64,000 nucleotides of DNA, taken from NCBI GenBank assembly GCA_017880775.1, contig JADGRQ010000008.1, positions 62,001 to 126,000 on the forward strand, read 5' to 3'. Positions 32,142-43,556 of the stretch are shown piece by piece. The notes beneath the pieces are model-generated. The model made no database searches. It was not told the DNA's origin and was given only the letters and a program-made list of their open reading frames with translations. A program made the position numbers and the translations under genes. Source of the DNA: Burkholderiales bacterium (GTDB taxonomy: Bacteria; Pseudomonadota; Gammaproteobacteria; Burkholderiales; SG8-39). The first letter of the stretch is position 1; each line of letters opens with the position of its first letter.

Positions 32142-33635
32142 TCAGCGCAGCTTTGCATGCCGCAGCGCAAAGCGCACCAGCAGGGACACCGGGCGGCCGG
32201 TCGAGCCCTTGTCGCGCCCGCTCTTCCATGCCGTGCCGGCGATGTCCAGGTGCGCCCAGCGCTGCTTGCGCGTGAAGCGCGCGAGGAAGGAGGCTGCGGT
32301 GACGCTGCCCGCCGGGCGGCCGCCGATGTTCGCCATGTCGGCGAAATTCGAGCGCAGTTGCTCCTGATAGTCTTCCCACAACGGCATCTGCCAGCAGCGG
32401 TCCCAGGCGTCCTCGCCCGCGGCAAGCAGTTCGTCGGCGAGCTTCTGGTCATTGGCGAACAGGCCGGTGGCGACATGGCCGAGCGCGATCACGCACGCGC
32501 CCGTGAGCGTGGCGATGTCCACCATCACTTCCGGCGCGAACCGCCCGGCGTAGGTGAGCGCGTCGCACAGGATCAGCCGGCCTTCGGCGTCGGTGTTCAA
32601 CACTTCCACTGTCTGGCCCGAAAGCGTGGTGACGACGTCGCCCGGCTTGCTTGCATTGCCGCCGGGCATGTTCTCGCACGCCGGAATCACTCCGATCGCA
32701 TTCAGGGGCGCTCGCATGCCGGCCAGAGCGCGCAGCGCGCCCAGCACGCTGCCAGCTCCGGACATGTCGAATTTCATTTCGTCCATCTCGCCCGCCGGTT
32801 TGAGCGAAATGCCACCGGTGTCGAAGGTGACGCCCTTGCCGACGAACACGATCGGCTTCGCCTTGGCACCTGCACCGCGGTACTTGAGCACGATCAGCTT
32901 GGGCGATTCGCGCGAGCCGCGGGTGACCGAAACCAGCGCGCCCATGCCGAGCTTGTCCATGTCGCGTCGCTCGAGCACCTCGATTTCGAGCTTGTACCGC
33001 CGGGCCAGCTGGCGCGCCTGCTCGGCGAGGTAGGTTGGCGTGCAGATATTGGCGGGCAGGTTGCCGAGCGTACGCGCGAGCGCGACGCCTTCGGCGGTGG
33101 CGCTCGCCTCCTTCAGTGCACGCTGCGCTTCGAGCGTTACCGGGGCCGCGGCCTGCGCCAGTGTCACTGCGACGAGCGCCGGCACCGGCGCCTTCTTGCG
33201 TGTCTTCAGCTGGTCGAAACGGTAAAACGCTTCGCGCACCGCGAGCACCGTCTGGCGCACGTGCCACGCGGCATCGCGCCCCGGCACGTGCACATCGAGC
33301 AACGCAAGCGTGGCGTCGGCGCAGGCGAGGTCCTTCAGCGCGTTCGCGGCACCACGCAGCGCATCGCGGAACGCGCCTGCGCCGAGTTCCTTGCGCTCGC
33401 CGAAGCTCACCAGCAGCACGCGTTGCGCGGCGACACCTGGAACCGAATGCAGCAGCAGCGTTGCGCCGGCACGGGCCGGCAGGTCTCCGCGCGCAAGCGC
33501 GCGCTTGAGCGCGCCGCTCGCCGCGCGGTCGGCCTGTTCGCCCGCACGCAGCAGGACGTCCTTTCCGAATGCTGCGAGCACCAGGCAACCGGTCGCATGC
33601 TTCGCCGGCGCCAGTGCTTTTATGCTAAATTCCAC
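32142..33635 (-). CDS. pepA: Leucyl aminopeptidase
   Basis: VFVGKGVTFDTGGISLKPAGEMDEMKFDMSGAGSVLGALRALA; NTDAEGRLILCDALTYA; GTG start at 33635. Confidence 0.95.
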   Translation of the reverse strand: MEFSIKALAPAKHATGCLVLAAFGKDVLLRAGEQADRAASGALKRALARGDLPARAGATLLLHSVPGVAAQRVLLVSFGERKELGAGAFRDALRGAANALKDLACADATLALLDVHVPGRDAAWHVRQTVLAVREAFYRFDQLKTRKKAPVPALVAVTLAQAAAPVTLEAQRALKEASATAEGVALARTLGNLPANICTPTYLAEQARQLARRYKLEIEVLERRDMDKLGMGALVSVTRGSRESPKLIVLKYRGAGAKAKPIVFVGKGVTFDTGGISLKPAGEMDEMKFDMSGAGSVLGALRALAGMRAPLNAIGVIPACENMPGGNASKPGDVVTTLSGQTVEVLNTDAEGRLILCDALTYAGRFAPEVMVDIATLTGACVIALGHVATGLFANDQKLADELLAAGEDAWDRCWQMPLWEDYQEQLRSNFADMANIGGRPAGSVTAASFLARFTRKQRWAHLDIAGTAWKSGRDKGSTGRPVSLLVRFALRHAKLR

Positions 33636-33696
33636 CGCGATCTCCCTCCCTTGATGGCGGCGCCAATCTTCGCATGATTTTGCGCCGCGCGAAATC

Positions 33697-34773
33697 ATGA
33701 TCTTCCACCGCACGCTGCTCCGAGAATTCGCCCACCTCGCGGGCGCGGTGTTCCTGACGCTGTTCGCGATCGCGCTCACCACGCGCCTCATCCGCATGCT
33801 CGGACAGGCCGCTGGCGGCAAGATCCCTTCGGACGCGGTGTTCGCCTTCGTCGGCTTTTTTGCAATTCACGTGCTGCCGGTGCTGCTCGCGCTCACCGTG
33901 TTCATCACCGTACTGCTCACGCTGGCGCGCAGCTACCGCGATTCGGAGATGGTGGTCTGGTTCAGCGCCGGCATTTCGCTGACGGCATGGGTTCGGCCGG
34001 TGCTGACGTTCGCCGGCCCGCTGGTGGCGTTGATTGCCGTGCTCTCGCTCGTCATCTCGCCGTGGGCGGCGCAGATGGGCGAGCAGTACCAGTCGCGCCT
34101 CGACGCGCGGGACGATTTGACGCGGGTCACTCCGGGCGTGTTCGGCGAATCGAGCAATAAGGACCGGGTGTACTTCGTCGAATCGGTCGCGGGCGATTCA
34201 ACGATCGTGCAGAACGTGTTCGTCAGCTCGGTGCAGAACCAGCGTTCGGGCGTCATGATCAGCCGCAGAGGAGTGGTGGAAATCGCCCCCAATGGCGACC
34301 GTTTTCTGGTCCTGCTCAATGGACAGCGCTACGAGGGCACGCCCGGAGGGCTGGATTTCCGCATCATGAATTTCGAGCGCTACTCCACGCGCGTCGAGGC
34401 GAAGGAGAGCGACGAACCCGAGTCGACGCTGAAGAGCCAGTCGACCCTCGAGCTGCTCGAAAAACCGGACCCGCGCAAGCTCGGCGAGTTGCTGTGGCGG
34501 ATTGGCCTGCCGCTGTGCGGGCTGATCCTCGCACTGCTCGCGATCCCGATGAGTTTCGTGAATCCGCGCGCCGGCCGCTCGATCAACCTGCTGTTCGCGC
34601 TGCTGGTTTTCGTGGTCTACGTCAACCTGCTGACGATCAGCCAGGCGCGGGTTTCCCAGGGCAAGCTCGCTTTCTCCACCGGCTGGTGGCTGGTTCACGC
34701 GGCGATGCTCGCGGTGTTGCTGTTGATGTTCGCGCGCAGGCTTTCGCTGTTTCGCATGAGCCTGCGGCGCTGA
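33697..34773 (+). CDS. lptF: LPS export permease LptF
   Basis: MIFHRTLLREFAHLAGAVFLTLFAIALTTRLIRMLGQAAGGKIPSDAVFAFVGF; divergent from pepA. Confidence 0.93.
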   Translation: MIFHRTLLREFAHLAGAVFLTLFAIALTTRLIRMLGQAAGGKIPSDAVFAFVGFFAIHVLPVLLALTVFITVLLTLARSYRDSEMVVWFSAGISLTAWVRPVLTFAGPLVALIAVLSLVISPWAAQMGEQYQSRLDARDDLTRVTPGVFGESSNKDRVYFVESVAGDSTIVQNVFVSSVQNQRSGVMISRRGVVEIAPNGDRFLVLLNGQRYEGTPGGLDFRIMNFERYSTRVEAKESDEPESTLKSQSTLELLEKPDPRKLGELLWRIGLPLCGLILALLAIPMSFVNPRAGRSINLLFALLVFVVYVNLLTISQARVSQGKLAFSTGWWLVHAAMLAVLLLMFARRLSLFRMSLRR

Positions 34774-34775
34774 AC

Positions 34776-35873
34776 GTGGCCGTCAAGCGCGCCGCCTCCG
34801 GCTCGACCCTCACGCGCTATTTCGCGCGCGAAATCCATGGCGCGGTATTGATGGTGCTGCTCGGGTTTCTCGCGCTGTTTGCGTTCTTCGACCTGATCCG
34901 CGAGCTGGGCGATCTGGGCGTCGGCAACTACCAGCTGCGCCAGATCTTCACCTTCGTCGTGTTGTCGATCCCGACACACGCCTATGAGTTGTTCCCGGTG
35001 GTGGTGCTGATCGGCACGCTCTACGTGCTCGCGCACCTGGCAAGCAATTCTGAATTCACCGTGATGCGGGCGGCCGGGCTGACCCCGGGGCAGGCGGGTC
35101 GCATGCTGGTGCGCATCGGCGTGGTGTTCGTGCTGATCACGTTCGTGATCGGCGAATGGGTCGCGCCATACACCGAGCAGGCGGCGCAGGCATTGCGCAT
35201 TCGTTCGATGAGCTCGCTGATCGGCAAGACGCTGGAGTCGGGACTGTGGTTCAAGGACGAACGCTCGTTCATCAACATCCGGGAAGCGCGCGAAAGCGCG
35301 ACCGTGACCGGGTTGCGTATCTACGAATTCGACGCGAGCTATCGCCTGCGGCAGATCAGCACCGCCGAACGCGCCGTCTATCGCGGCGCCGGCCTGTGGC
35401 AGCTCACCGACGTGGTGCAGACGCAGTTCCACGACGGCGTGACGCAGGTGAATGCGTTCAAGGAAGCCGATTGGCGATCGGCGGTGAGCCCCGAACTGCT
35501 CGACGTGCTGATCGTGGTGCCGGAGCGGATGTCGGCGTGGCGGCTGTACACGTACACCCAGCACCTCGCGAGCAATCGCCAGAAGACCGAGCGCTACGAG
35601 ATCGCGATGTGGAAAAAGCTGTTCTATCCGTTCGCCACGCTGGTGATGATGGCGCTGGCGCTGCCGTTTGCGTACCTGCACGCGCGCTCTGGAATGGTCG
35701 GCCTGAAGGTGTTCCTCGGCATCATGCTGGGCGTGTTCTTCCATATGTTGAACAGCCTGCTTGCCCACCTGGGCCTGCTGCAGAACTGGCCGCCGCTCGG
35801 CTCCGCTGTGCTCCCGAGCGTGGTGTTCCTGCTCTCGGCGCTGGTGATGATGTGGTGGGTGGAGCGCCGCTAG
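34776..35873 (+). CDS. lptG: LPS export permease LptG
   Basis: TLTRYFAREIHGAVLMVLLGFLALFAFFDLIRELGDLGVGNY; GTG start; follows lptF. Confidence 0.93.
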   Translation: MAVKRAASGSTLTRYFAREIHGAVLMVLLGFLALFAFFDLIRELGDLGVGNYQLRQIFTFVVLSIPTHAYELFPVVVLIGTLYVLAHLASNSEFTVMRAAGLTPGQAGRMLVRIGVVFVLITFVIGEWVAPYTEQAAQALRIRSMSSLIGKTLESGLWFKDERSFINIREARESATVTGLRIYEFDASYRLRQISTAERAVYRGAGLWQLTDVVQTQFHDGVTQVNAFKEADWRSAVSPELLDVLIVVPERMSAWRLYTYTQHLASNRQKTERYEIAMWKKLFYPFATLVMMALALPFAYLHARSGMVGLKVFLGIMLGVFFHMLNSLLAHLGLLQNWPPLGSAVLPSVVFLLSALVMMWWVERR

Positions 35874-36373
35874 GTGCGTTCTTCCTCGACCATGACCAGG
35901 CGCGTGCCGGCGAGCCGGTCGTGCAGGAACTGGCGGTCGCGGTCGAACAGCGCCCAGCCCAGGCCGGTCCCGCAGACCGCGAACGTGGCAAGCGCCAGCA
36001 GCGGATTGCGCATTACCCACGCCGCAGCGATTGCGCCGCACGCCGCGCCGACGCTCAAGGAAGCCCAGGCAAAGCGCAGCAGCGCAGCGCGCGCGGAGAG
36101 CCGTCCCCCGTCGCGAGCCACCACGCGCATGCGCCATGCCTTCATCGCCAGCGTCTGCCCGCCGCGCAGCCAGCACCACAGGAAGTATGCGGCGAACATC
36201 AGCAGCAGGTAGGCCTGCAGCGCATGGCGCTGCCAGCTTCCGGCCGTGACCGGCCCTCCTGCCGCGAACTGGAACAGCGAGGTCGCGACGAAGGCGACGG
36301 CGAACAGCAGCACGCCTTCGTACAGCATCGCAGCGAAACGCCGCAGCAGGCTCGGCGTCGGCGGTTCGCTCAA
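35870..36373 (-). CDS. RDD-family membrane protein
   Basis: PSLLRRFAAMLYEGVLLFAVAFVATSLFQF...WRGGQTLAMKAWRMRVV-like pattern. Confidence 0.85.
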   Translation of the reverse strand: MSEPPTPSLLRRFAAMLYEGVLLFAVAFVATSLFQFAAGGPVTAGSWQRHALQAYLLLMFAAYFLWCWLRGGQTLAMKAWRMRVVARDGGRLSARAALLRFAWASLSVGAACGAIAAAWVMRNPLLALATFAVCGTGLGWALFDRDRQFLHDRLAGTRLVMVEEERT

Positions 36374-36382
36374 CGCCTTGGC

Positions 36383-36970
36383 TTAGTGGCCTGGATTGGG
36401 GGCGAGCGCGCCCGGGGCGCTGTCCGGCCTGGCGGTCTTTCTGGACGGCCGTTTGGGCGGGGTCGCCGGCTTCTGCTCGGCTGCCTTCGCGGCAAAACTG
36501 CGCTTCTCTTGCTCGGGCAGCGCCCGATATTCCTCCCACTGCGCCTGCAGCTCCTTCTTCTTGTCCGGCGGCAGCGCGACGACATTGTTGCGGTAGTTGT
36601 TGCGCGCGACGGCGCGCTGCTCGGGCGTGAGCTTGGCCCAGCGGTCCATGCGCGTCTGGATGCGGCGCTGCTCCCTCGCAGTCATCGTCGGAAAGCGCTT
36701 GGCGATGCCCACCCATTTGACGCGCGGCTGGCGATCCATTTTGTCCCACTCGGACTTGAGCGGCGCCAGGATTTGCTGCTGATCGGCGGTCAACGCGGCC
36801 CACGCGGGCCCCTTGAGGGGCGCGGCAGCCTCCGCGGTTGTGACGCTCACGAGTGCCGCAAGCGCGACCAGGCCGCACGCAAATGTCCGGGCGAACGCGC
36901 GCGCGCCCGGCAAGCGAGGTCGCAGTAAGGCCGAAGGCGCGCTCAGAACGAGGATCGCCTCTTCAGCCAT
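36383..36970 (-). CDS. DUF3106-type protein
   Basis: GPAWAALTADQQQILAPLKSEWDKMDRQPRVKWVGIAKRFPTMTAREQRRIQTRMDRWAKLTPEQRAVARNNYRN. Confidence 0.85.
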   Translation of the reverse strand: MAEEAILVLSAPSALLRPRLPGARAFARTFACGLVALAALVSVTTAEAAAPLKGPAWAALTADQQQILAPLKSEWDKMDRQPRVKWVGIAKRFPTMTAREQRRIQTRMDRWAKLTPEQRAVARNNYRNNVVALPPDKKKELQAQWEEYRALPEQEKRSFAAKAAEQKPATPPKRPSRKTARPDSAPGALAPNPGH

Positions 36971-37326
36971 GCCTCGAATCCCTTGTCCAGGTAGGCTTCG
37001 GGAGGAAGCTCGTCGGTGAGCAGCTGCACGTCGATCTCCTCAACTTCCGCCACGCGCACGCTCTGCTGCCAGCCCCAGATGGCGAGCAGGCCGAACACCA
37101 GCACCGCGACCGGGACCAGCACGCGCAGCGAGAATCCGGACGGCCCGCCGAACTGGCTAAACACGTTGCCGCCCCATACCAGACCCGACACCTGCGCGGG
37201 CTCGAGCTTCTGGCGAGAGAGGGCGTACTCGCGCGCAGCGCGCAGCCGTTCCGCGATGGGCGCATCGAACGGGGCCCCCTCGTTGAGAGCCTTGCGCAGC
37301 TTGTTGCCGAATTGCAATTCGTTCAT
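36943..37326 (-). CDS. DUF3619-type membrane protein
   Basis: MNELQFGNKLRKALNEGAPFDAPIAERLRAAREYALSRQK... one TM segment; between the sigma factor and DUF3106 gene. Confidence 0.82.
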   Translation of the reverse strand: MNELQFGNKLRKALNEGAPFDAPIAERLRAAREYALSRQKLEPAQVSGLVWGGNVFSQFGGPSGFSLRVLVPVAVLVFGLLAIWGWQQSVRVAEVEEIDVQLLTDELPPEAYLDKGFEAWLKRRSSF

Positions 37327-37342
37327 TTTCGTACCCTTCGCG

Positions 37343-37912
37343 TCAAAGAGTGATGCCTTTCGAGCGAAGCGCGGCCGCCAGCGCATGTGCCGCCCGCGAG
37401 CAGTGCGTCTTCACGCTGCCCTGCGAACAACCCATAGCGATGGCGGTCTCCGCGACATCGAGTTCCTCCCAGTAACGCATCAGGAAGGCCTCGCGTTGAC
37501 GGGGTGGCAGCTTCGCTACCTCTTGTTCAATTATTTCAAGGAGTTGAGATCTTTCCAACTGCCTCGGCGGAGCCTCTTCGAATTCCGACCGAGGGGCGAC
37601 CTCCAGGGATTCCAAGGGGTCATGCTCGTCGCCTTCGTCGCGTCCGCCCGAAAGCGACGACAGCAGCGTGGTCCACAACGAGCGCACCTTACTGCGGCGG
37701 AAGAAATCGCGGATCGCATTCTGCAGGATGCGCTGGAACAGCATCGGCAATTCGTCGGTCGGCTTGTCGCCGTATTTTTCCGCGAGCCGGAGCATCGCAT
37801 CCTGCACGATGTCGAGCGCCGCCTCGTTCTCTCGCACGGCGAACATGGCCTGCCTGTATGCGCGTCGTTCGACGTTGCCGAGAAAAGCCGACAGTTCGTT
37901 GCGTGTCGCCAA
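37343..37912 (-). CDS. ECF-type RNA polymerase sigma factor
   Basis: MATRNELSAFLGNVERRAYRQAMFAVRENEAALDIVQDAMLRLAEKYGD...LPPRQREAFLMRYWEELDVAETAIAMGCSQGSVKTHCSRA. Confidence 0.93.
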   Translation of the reverse strand: MATRNELSAFLGNVERRAYRQAMFAVRENEAALDIVQDAMLRLAEKYGDKPTDELPMLFQRILQNAIRDFFRRSKVRSLWTTLLSSLSGGRDEGDEHDPLESLEVAPRSEFEEAPPRQLERSQLLEIIEQEVAKLPPRQREAFLMRYWEELDVAETAIAMGCSQGSVKTHCSRAAHALAAALRSKGITL

Positions 37913-38056
37913 GGGCGCTCCTTGCCGCCTTGCACAGCGTTTGTAGTTCTTTTAACGATGGTAGCAAATCCGCTCGGAAAGTGCTGTTCTTCGTCTTGAC
38001 CGCAGCGCAACAAGTCGTTACTGTTCAACGTTTTCGGTCGCTTCCCGGTCACCATC

Positions 38057-39781
38057 ATGGATCGCATCAGAACCACTGAGCTCACCGGCGCGGAAATCGT
38101 CGTGCGCTGCCTCCAGGAGGAGGGCGTCGAGTACGTCTTCGGCTATCCGGGCGGCGCCGTGCTGTACATCTACGACGAGCTGTTCAAGCAGGACAAGGTC
38201 AAGCACGTCCTGGTGCGCCACGAGCAGGGCGCGGCGCACGCTGCGGACGGCTATTCGCGCGCCTCGCACAAGATCGGCGTCTGCCTGGTCACCTCCGGCC
38301 CCGGCGTCACCAACGCGGTCACCGGCATCGCCACGGCGTACATGGACTCGATTCCGATGGTGATCATTACCGGCCAGGTGCCGACGCCGGCGATCGGGCT
38401 GGATGCGTTCCAGGAGGTCGATACGGTCGGAATCACGCGTCCCTGCGTGAAGCACAATTTCCTGGTCAAGGATGTGCGCATGCTTGCGGCGACGATGAAG
38501 AAGGCGTTTTACATCGCCACCTCGGGGCGCCCGGGACCGGTGCTGGTCGACATCCCGAAGGACGTAACCAACCAGAAGACCGAGTTCCAGTATCCCGAGG
38601 AAATCTCGCTGCGTTCGTACAACCCGGTGCGCAAGGGTCACAGCGGGCAAATCAAGAAGGCCGCACAGCTGATGCTCGATGCAAAACGCCCGATGATCTA
38701 CACCGGCGGCGGCGTGGTGCTGTCGAACGCATCGACGCAGCTGACCGAGCTGGTGCGCCTGCTCGGCTATCCGTGCACCAACACGCTGATGGGCCTGGGT
38801 GCCTACCCCGCAACCGACCCGCAGTTCCTCGGCATGCTCGGTATGCACGGCACTTATGAAGCCAACATGGCGATGCAGAACTGCGACGTGCTGCTGGCAA
38901 TCGGCGCGCGCTTCGACGACCGCGTGATCGGCAATCCGGCGCACTTCGCGCAGAACCCGCGCAAGATCGTGCATATCGACATCGATCCGTCGTCGATCTC
39001 CAAGCGCGTCAAGGTCGACGTGCCGATCGTCGGGCAGGTGTCCGACGTGCTCGAAGAGCTGATCAGGCTGCTCAGGGCGAGCGCGCAGAAACCGGACCCG
39101 CAGGCGCTTGCGGCATGGTGGAAGCAGATCGGCGAATGGCGCGGCCGCGACTGCCTCAAGTACGACCGATCGTCCCGGATCATCAAGCCGCAGTTCGTGA
39201 TCGAGAAGCTCTACGAGGTCACCGGCGGAGAGGCGATCGTCACCTCCGACGTCGGCCAGCACCAGATGTGGGCGGCGCAGTTCTACAAATTCGACAAGCC
39301 GCGGCGCTGGATCAATTCAGGCGGCCTCGGCACCATGGGCTTCGGCCTGCCTGCCGCGATGGGCGCGCGCATGGCCAACCCCGGCGCGGTGGTCGCCTGC
39401 GTGACCGGCGAGTCGAGCATCCAGATGTGCCTGCAGGAACTGTCCACCTGCAAGCAGTATCGCCTGCCGATCAAGATCATCAACCTAAACAACAAGTACA
39501 TGGGCATGGTGCGGCAGTGGCAGCAGTTTTTCCACGGCAACCGCTATTCCGAGTCCTACATGGACGCGCTGCCGGACTTCGTCAAGCTCGCCGAAGGCTA
39601 CGGCCATCGCGGCGTGCTGGTGGACAAGCCGGCCGACGTCGAGCCCGCGCTGCGCGACGCGTTCGGACGCACCGACGAGCTGGTGTTTCTCGATTTCATC
39701 ACCGACCAGACCGAAAACGTCTACCCGATGGTGCCCGGCGGCAAGGGCATCAGCGAGATGATCCTCGCCGAGGATCTTTAA
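38057..39781 (+). CDS. ilvB: Acetolactate synthase large subunit
   Basis: TGAEIVVRCLQEEGVEYVFGYPGGAVLYIYDELF...HEQGAAHAADGYSRAS. Confidence 0.97.
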   Translation: MDRIRTTELTGAEIVVRCLQEEGVEYVFGYPGGAVLYIYDELFKQDKVKHVLVRHEQGAAHAADGYSRASHKIGVCLVTSGPGVTNAVTGIATAYMDSIPMVIITGQVPTPAIGLDAFQEVDTVGITRPCVKHNFLVKDVRMLAATMKKAFYIATSGRPGPVLVDIPKDVTNQKTEFQYPEEISLRSYNPVRKGHSGQIKKAAQLMLDAKRPMIYTGGGVVLSNASTQLTELVRLLGYPCTNTLMGLGAYPATDPQFLGMLGMHGTYEANMAMQNCDVLLAIGARFDDRVIGNPAHFAQNPRKIVHIDIDPSSISKRVKVDVPIVGQVSDVLEELIRLLRASAQKPDPQALAAWWKQIGEWRGRDCLKYDRSSRIIKPQFVIEKLYEVTGGEAIVTSDVGQHQMWAAQFYKFDKPRRWINSGGLGTMGFGLPAAMGARMANPGAVVACVTGESSIQMCLQELSTCKQYRLPIKIINLNNKYMGMVRQWQQFFHGNRYSESYMDALPDFVKLAEGYGHRGVLVDKPADVEPALRDAFGRTDELVFLDFITDQTENVYPMVPGGKGISEMILAEDL

Positions 39782-39785
39782 CGCG

Positions 39786-41340
<1,555 letters not shown>

Positions 41341-41442
41341 CCGGTCGCGAACCAGCGGGAGCGCAAGCTGAATCCGGCGTACCCCCATCCGCTGATCGCC
41401 CGCGAGGGCTGGCCCTTCCTCGCGGCGGCGGTCCTGATTGCG

Positions 41443-42021
41443 GTGGTCGTCGCGATCCTCGCGGGGTGGTGGTCGCTGCCGTTCTGGCTGGCCGCGCTGT
41501 TCATGCTGCAGTTCTTTCGCGATCCGGCGCGCCAGGCGCCCGCAGATCCGCGCGCGGTGCTCGCGCCCGCCGACGGCCGCATCGTCGCGGTCGGCAAGGC
41601 GCGCGATCCGTTCCTCGAGCGCGACGCGACCAAGGTGAGCGTGTTCATGAACGTGTTCAACGTGCATTCGAACCGCTCTCCGGTGGATGGTACCGTGAAG
41701 CAGGCTTGGTATCGCGCCGGCAGCTTCGTAAACGCCGATCTCGATAAGGCGTCGCTGGAGAACGAGCGCAATGCGCTGTGGCTGCGCACGCGCAGCGGGC
41801 AGGACGTGACTTGCGTGCAGGTCGCCGGCCTGGTCGCGCGCCGGATCCTGTGCTACGTCGCTGCGGGCGCGGAGCTCGCGCGCGGCCAGCGCTTCGGCTT
41901 CATCCGCTTCGGCTCGCGCGTTGACCTGTACCTGCCGCTCGACGCCGAGTTGAAGGCAGCGCTCGGCGACAAGGTGGCCGCCGGGGAGACCATCATCGCT
42001 TTGCTTGCCGGGCATGACTGA
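41443..42021 (+). CDS. psd: Phosphatidylserine decarboxylase (start may be further upstream, e.g. in-frame CTG at 41368)
   Basis: [30 protein letters not shown]...[25 protein letters not shown]...; upstream in-frame reading [22 protein letters not shown]. Confidence 0.9.
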   Translation: MVVAILAGWWSLPFWLAALFMLQFFRDPARQAPADPRAVLAPADGRIVAVGKARDPFLERDATKVSVFMNVFNVHSNRSPVDGTVKQAWYRAGSFVNADLDKASLENERNALWLRTRSGQDVTCVQVAGLVARRILCYVAAGAELARGQRFGFIRFGSRVDLYLPLDAELKAALGDKVAAGETIIALLAGHD

Positions 42022-42784
42022 GTATCCCGAGCCGCGCCCGGGAGGGCCGTTGCGCCGCCGGGGGATCTATCTCCTGCCGAACCTGTTCACCACCGCGGCG
42101 CTGTTCGCCGGCTTCTACGCCATCGTGCAGGCGATGAACGCGCGATTCGAAGTCGCGGCCGTGGCGATCTACGTGGCGATGGTGCTCGATGGCCTGGACG
42201 GCCGCGTGGCACGCTGGACGCGCACGCAAAGCGAGTTCGGCGCCGAGTATGACAGCCTGTCGGACATGGTGTCCTTCGGCGCGGCGCCGGCGCTGGTGAT
42301 GTACGAATGGGCGCTCAAAGGCATGGGCAAGCTCGGGTGGATCGCGGCCTTCGTGTACTGCGCGGGCACGGCGCTGCGTCTGGCGCGCTTCAACACCAAC
42401 ATCGACGTGGTGGACAAGCGCTACTTCCAGGGGCTGCCGAGCCCGGCGGCCGCGGCGCTGGTGGCGGGCTTCGTCTGGGTGAGTGACGATTTCGGCATCG
42501 AGCGCTTCGACTGGATCCAGTACATCGCGTGGACGGTCACCATGTATGCCGGCATCACCATGGTGACGAACGTGCCGTTCTACAGCTTCAAGGACATCAA
42601 CTTCAGGAAGAGCGTGCCGTTCTGGGCGGTGCTGGTGATCGTCGCCGGCATGACGGTGATCTCGATCAAGCCGCCGGTGATCCTGTTCCTGCTGTTCGCC
42701 GCGTATGGCCTGCACGGATATGTTCTGCTGTTCGTGCGCACGCGCAGACGCCCGCCCGCGGCGCCGCCCGCAGCGGCGCCCTAG
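42014..42784 (+). CDS. pssA: CDP-diacylglycerol-serine O-phosphatidyltransferase
   Basis: [23 protein letters not shown]...[37 protein letters not shown] (CDP-alcohol phosphotransferase motif). Confidence 0.95.
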   Translation: MTEYPEPRPGGPLRRRGIYLLPNLFTTAALFAGFYAIVQAMNARFEVAAVAIYVAMVLDGLDGRVARWTRTQSEFGAEYDSLSDMVSFGAAPALVMYEWALKGMGKLGWIAAFVYCAGTALRLARFNTNIDVVDKRYFQGLPSPAAAALVAGFVWVSDDFGIERFDWIQYIAWTVTMYAGITMVTNVPFYSFKDINFRKSVPFWAVLVIVAGMTVISIKPPVILFLLFAAYGLHGYVLLFVRTRRRPPAAPPAAAP

Positions 42785-42842
42785 GGATTTAGCAGACGTT
42801 GCTACTACGCACTTCGGCCTGGCCCGGGCGCCGTGCAGGCGC

Positions 42843-43556
42843 TCAGATGCCGCACTCCAGGTCCCCAGCCTTGCCCAATCCCCTGCCGAAAGTCACGCCG
42901 CTGGTCGCCTGCGGCGGCAACAGCACGCGAACGCCCCGGTTCGCGGGAACCTGTACTGGCGCGGACGTGGGCGACGCGACGAAACCGAACTGCCCCACCG
43001 CGAACTCACTCGAACCGCCCTGGGACGTGACCACGATGCGGCCGTCGGCAACGTCTACATGCAATCCGTCCGCCGGCGGTGCGCCGCTGGGCGTCGGAAT
43101 TTTGGCGCAGTCGCCGTCGCAAAACAGCATGCCGAAATTCGTTCCGCGGATGCCGATGGTGGCGCTCGACGCGGTGTATTTCACGCGCTCGGGGTTGCGG
43201 CGGCCAACCAAGCCCGTGATGCTTCGCAGCCCGCCCTTGATGAGCGAAAGGAAGACGTTGTCGTTCTCGGGCGCCCGTTCGTCGTAGCGGAAGGTGTTGA
43301 TCCTGAGCTGGGTGCCCGGCCGCAGCACCACTTCGGTCCCGTCCGTGAACTTGACGCGCGCGAAGCTGTTCTCCGAGGTCAGCAGCAGATCGCCCTCGCT
43401 CACATCGGACTTGGTCGAGAGAATGCGCGAATGCCCTTCCGCGTTGCGCGCGATGACCGCTCCGGAAAGATTGGTCACCTCCCCCGACCGTGCCGACGCC
43501 GCCTCCGGCGCCAGCGCTGCCAGAAGCACGAGAAGGCTAACCGCAACGCGGAACAC
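42843..43556 (-). CDS. Secreted FecR-domain protein
   Basis: Signal peptide MFRVAVSLLVLLAALAPEAASA; SEGDLLLTSENSFARVKFTDGTEVVLRPGTQLRINTFRY...SATIGIRGTNFGMLFCDGDC; start overlaps TpsA 3' end. Confidence 0.85.
   Translation of the reverse strand: MFRVAVSLLVLLAALAPEAASARSGEVTNLSGAVIARNAEGHSRILSTKSDVSEGDLLLTSENSFARVKFTDGTEVVLRPGTQLRINTFRYDERAPENDNVFLSLIKGGLRSITGLVGRRNPERVKYTASSATIGIRGTNFGMLFCDGDCAKIPTPSGAPPADGLHVDVADGRIVVTSQGGSSEFAVGQFGFVASPTSAPVQVPANRGVRVLLPPQATSGVTFGRGLGKAGDLECGI

Noticed and set aside
34695-36878. 727-aa minus-strand ORF across lptG and RDD/DUF3106
   Set aside because: Overlaps well-supported lptG, RDD and DUF3106 genes; low-complexity Arg/His/Gln-rich translation
37976-38056. 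Possible Val/Leu-rich leader peptide before ilvB (VLFFVLTAAQQVVTVQRF)
   Set aside because: Frame runs past the ilvB start and there is no clear terminator/antiterminator; too weak to call
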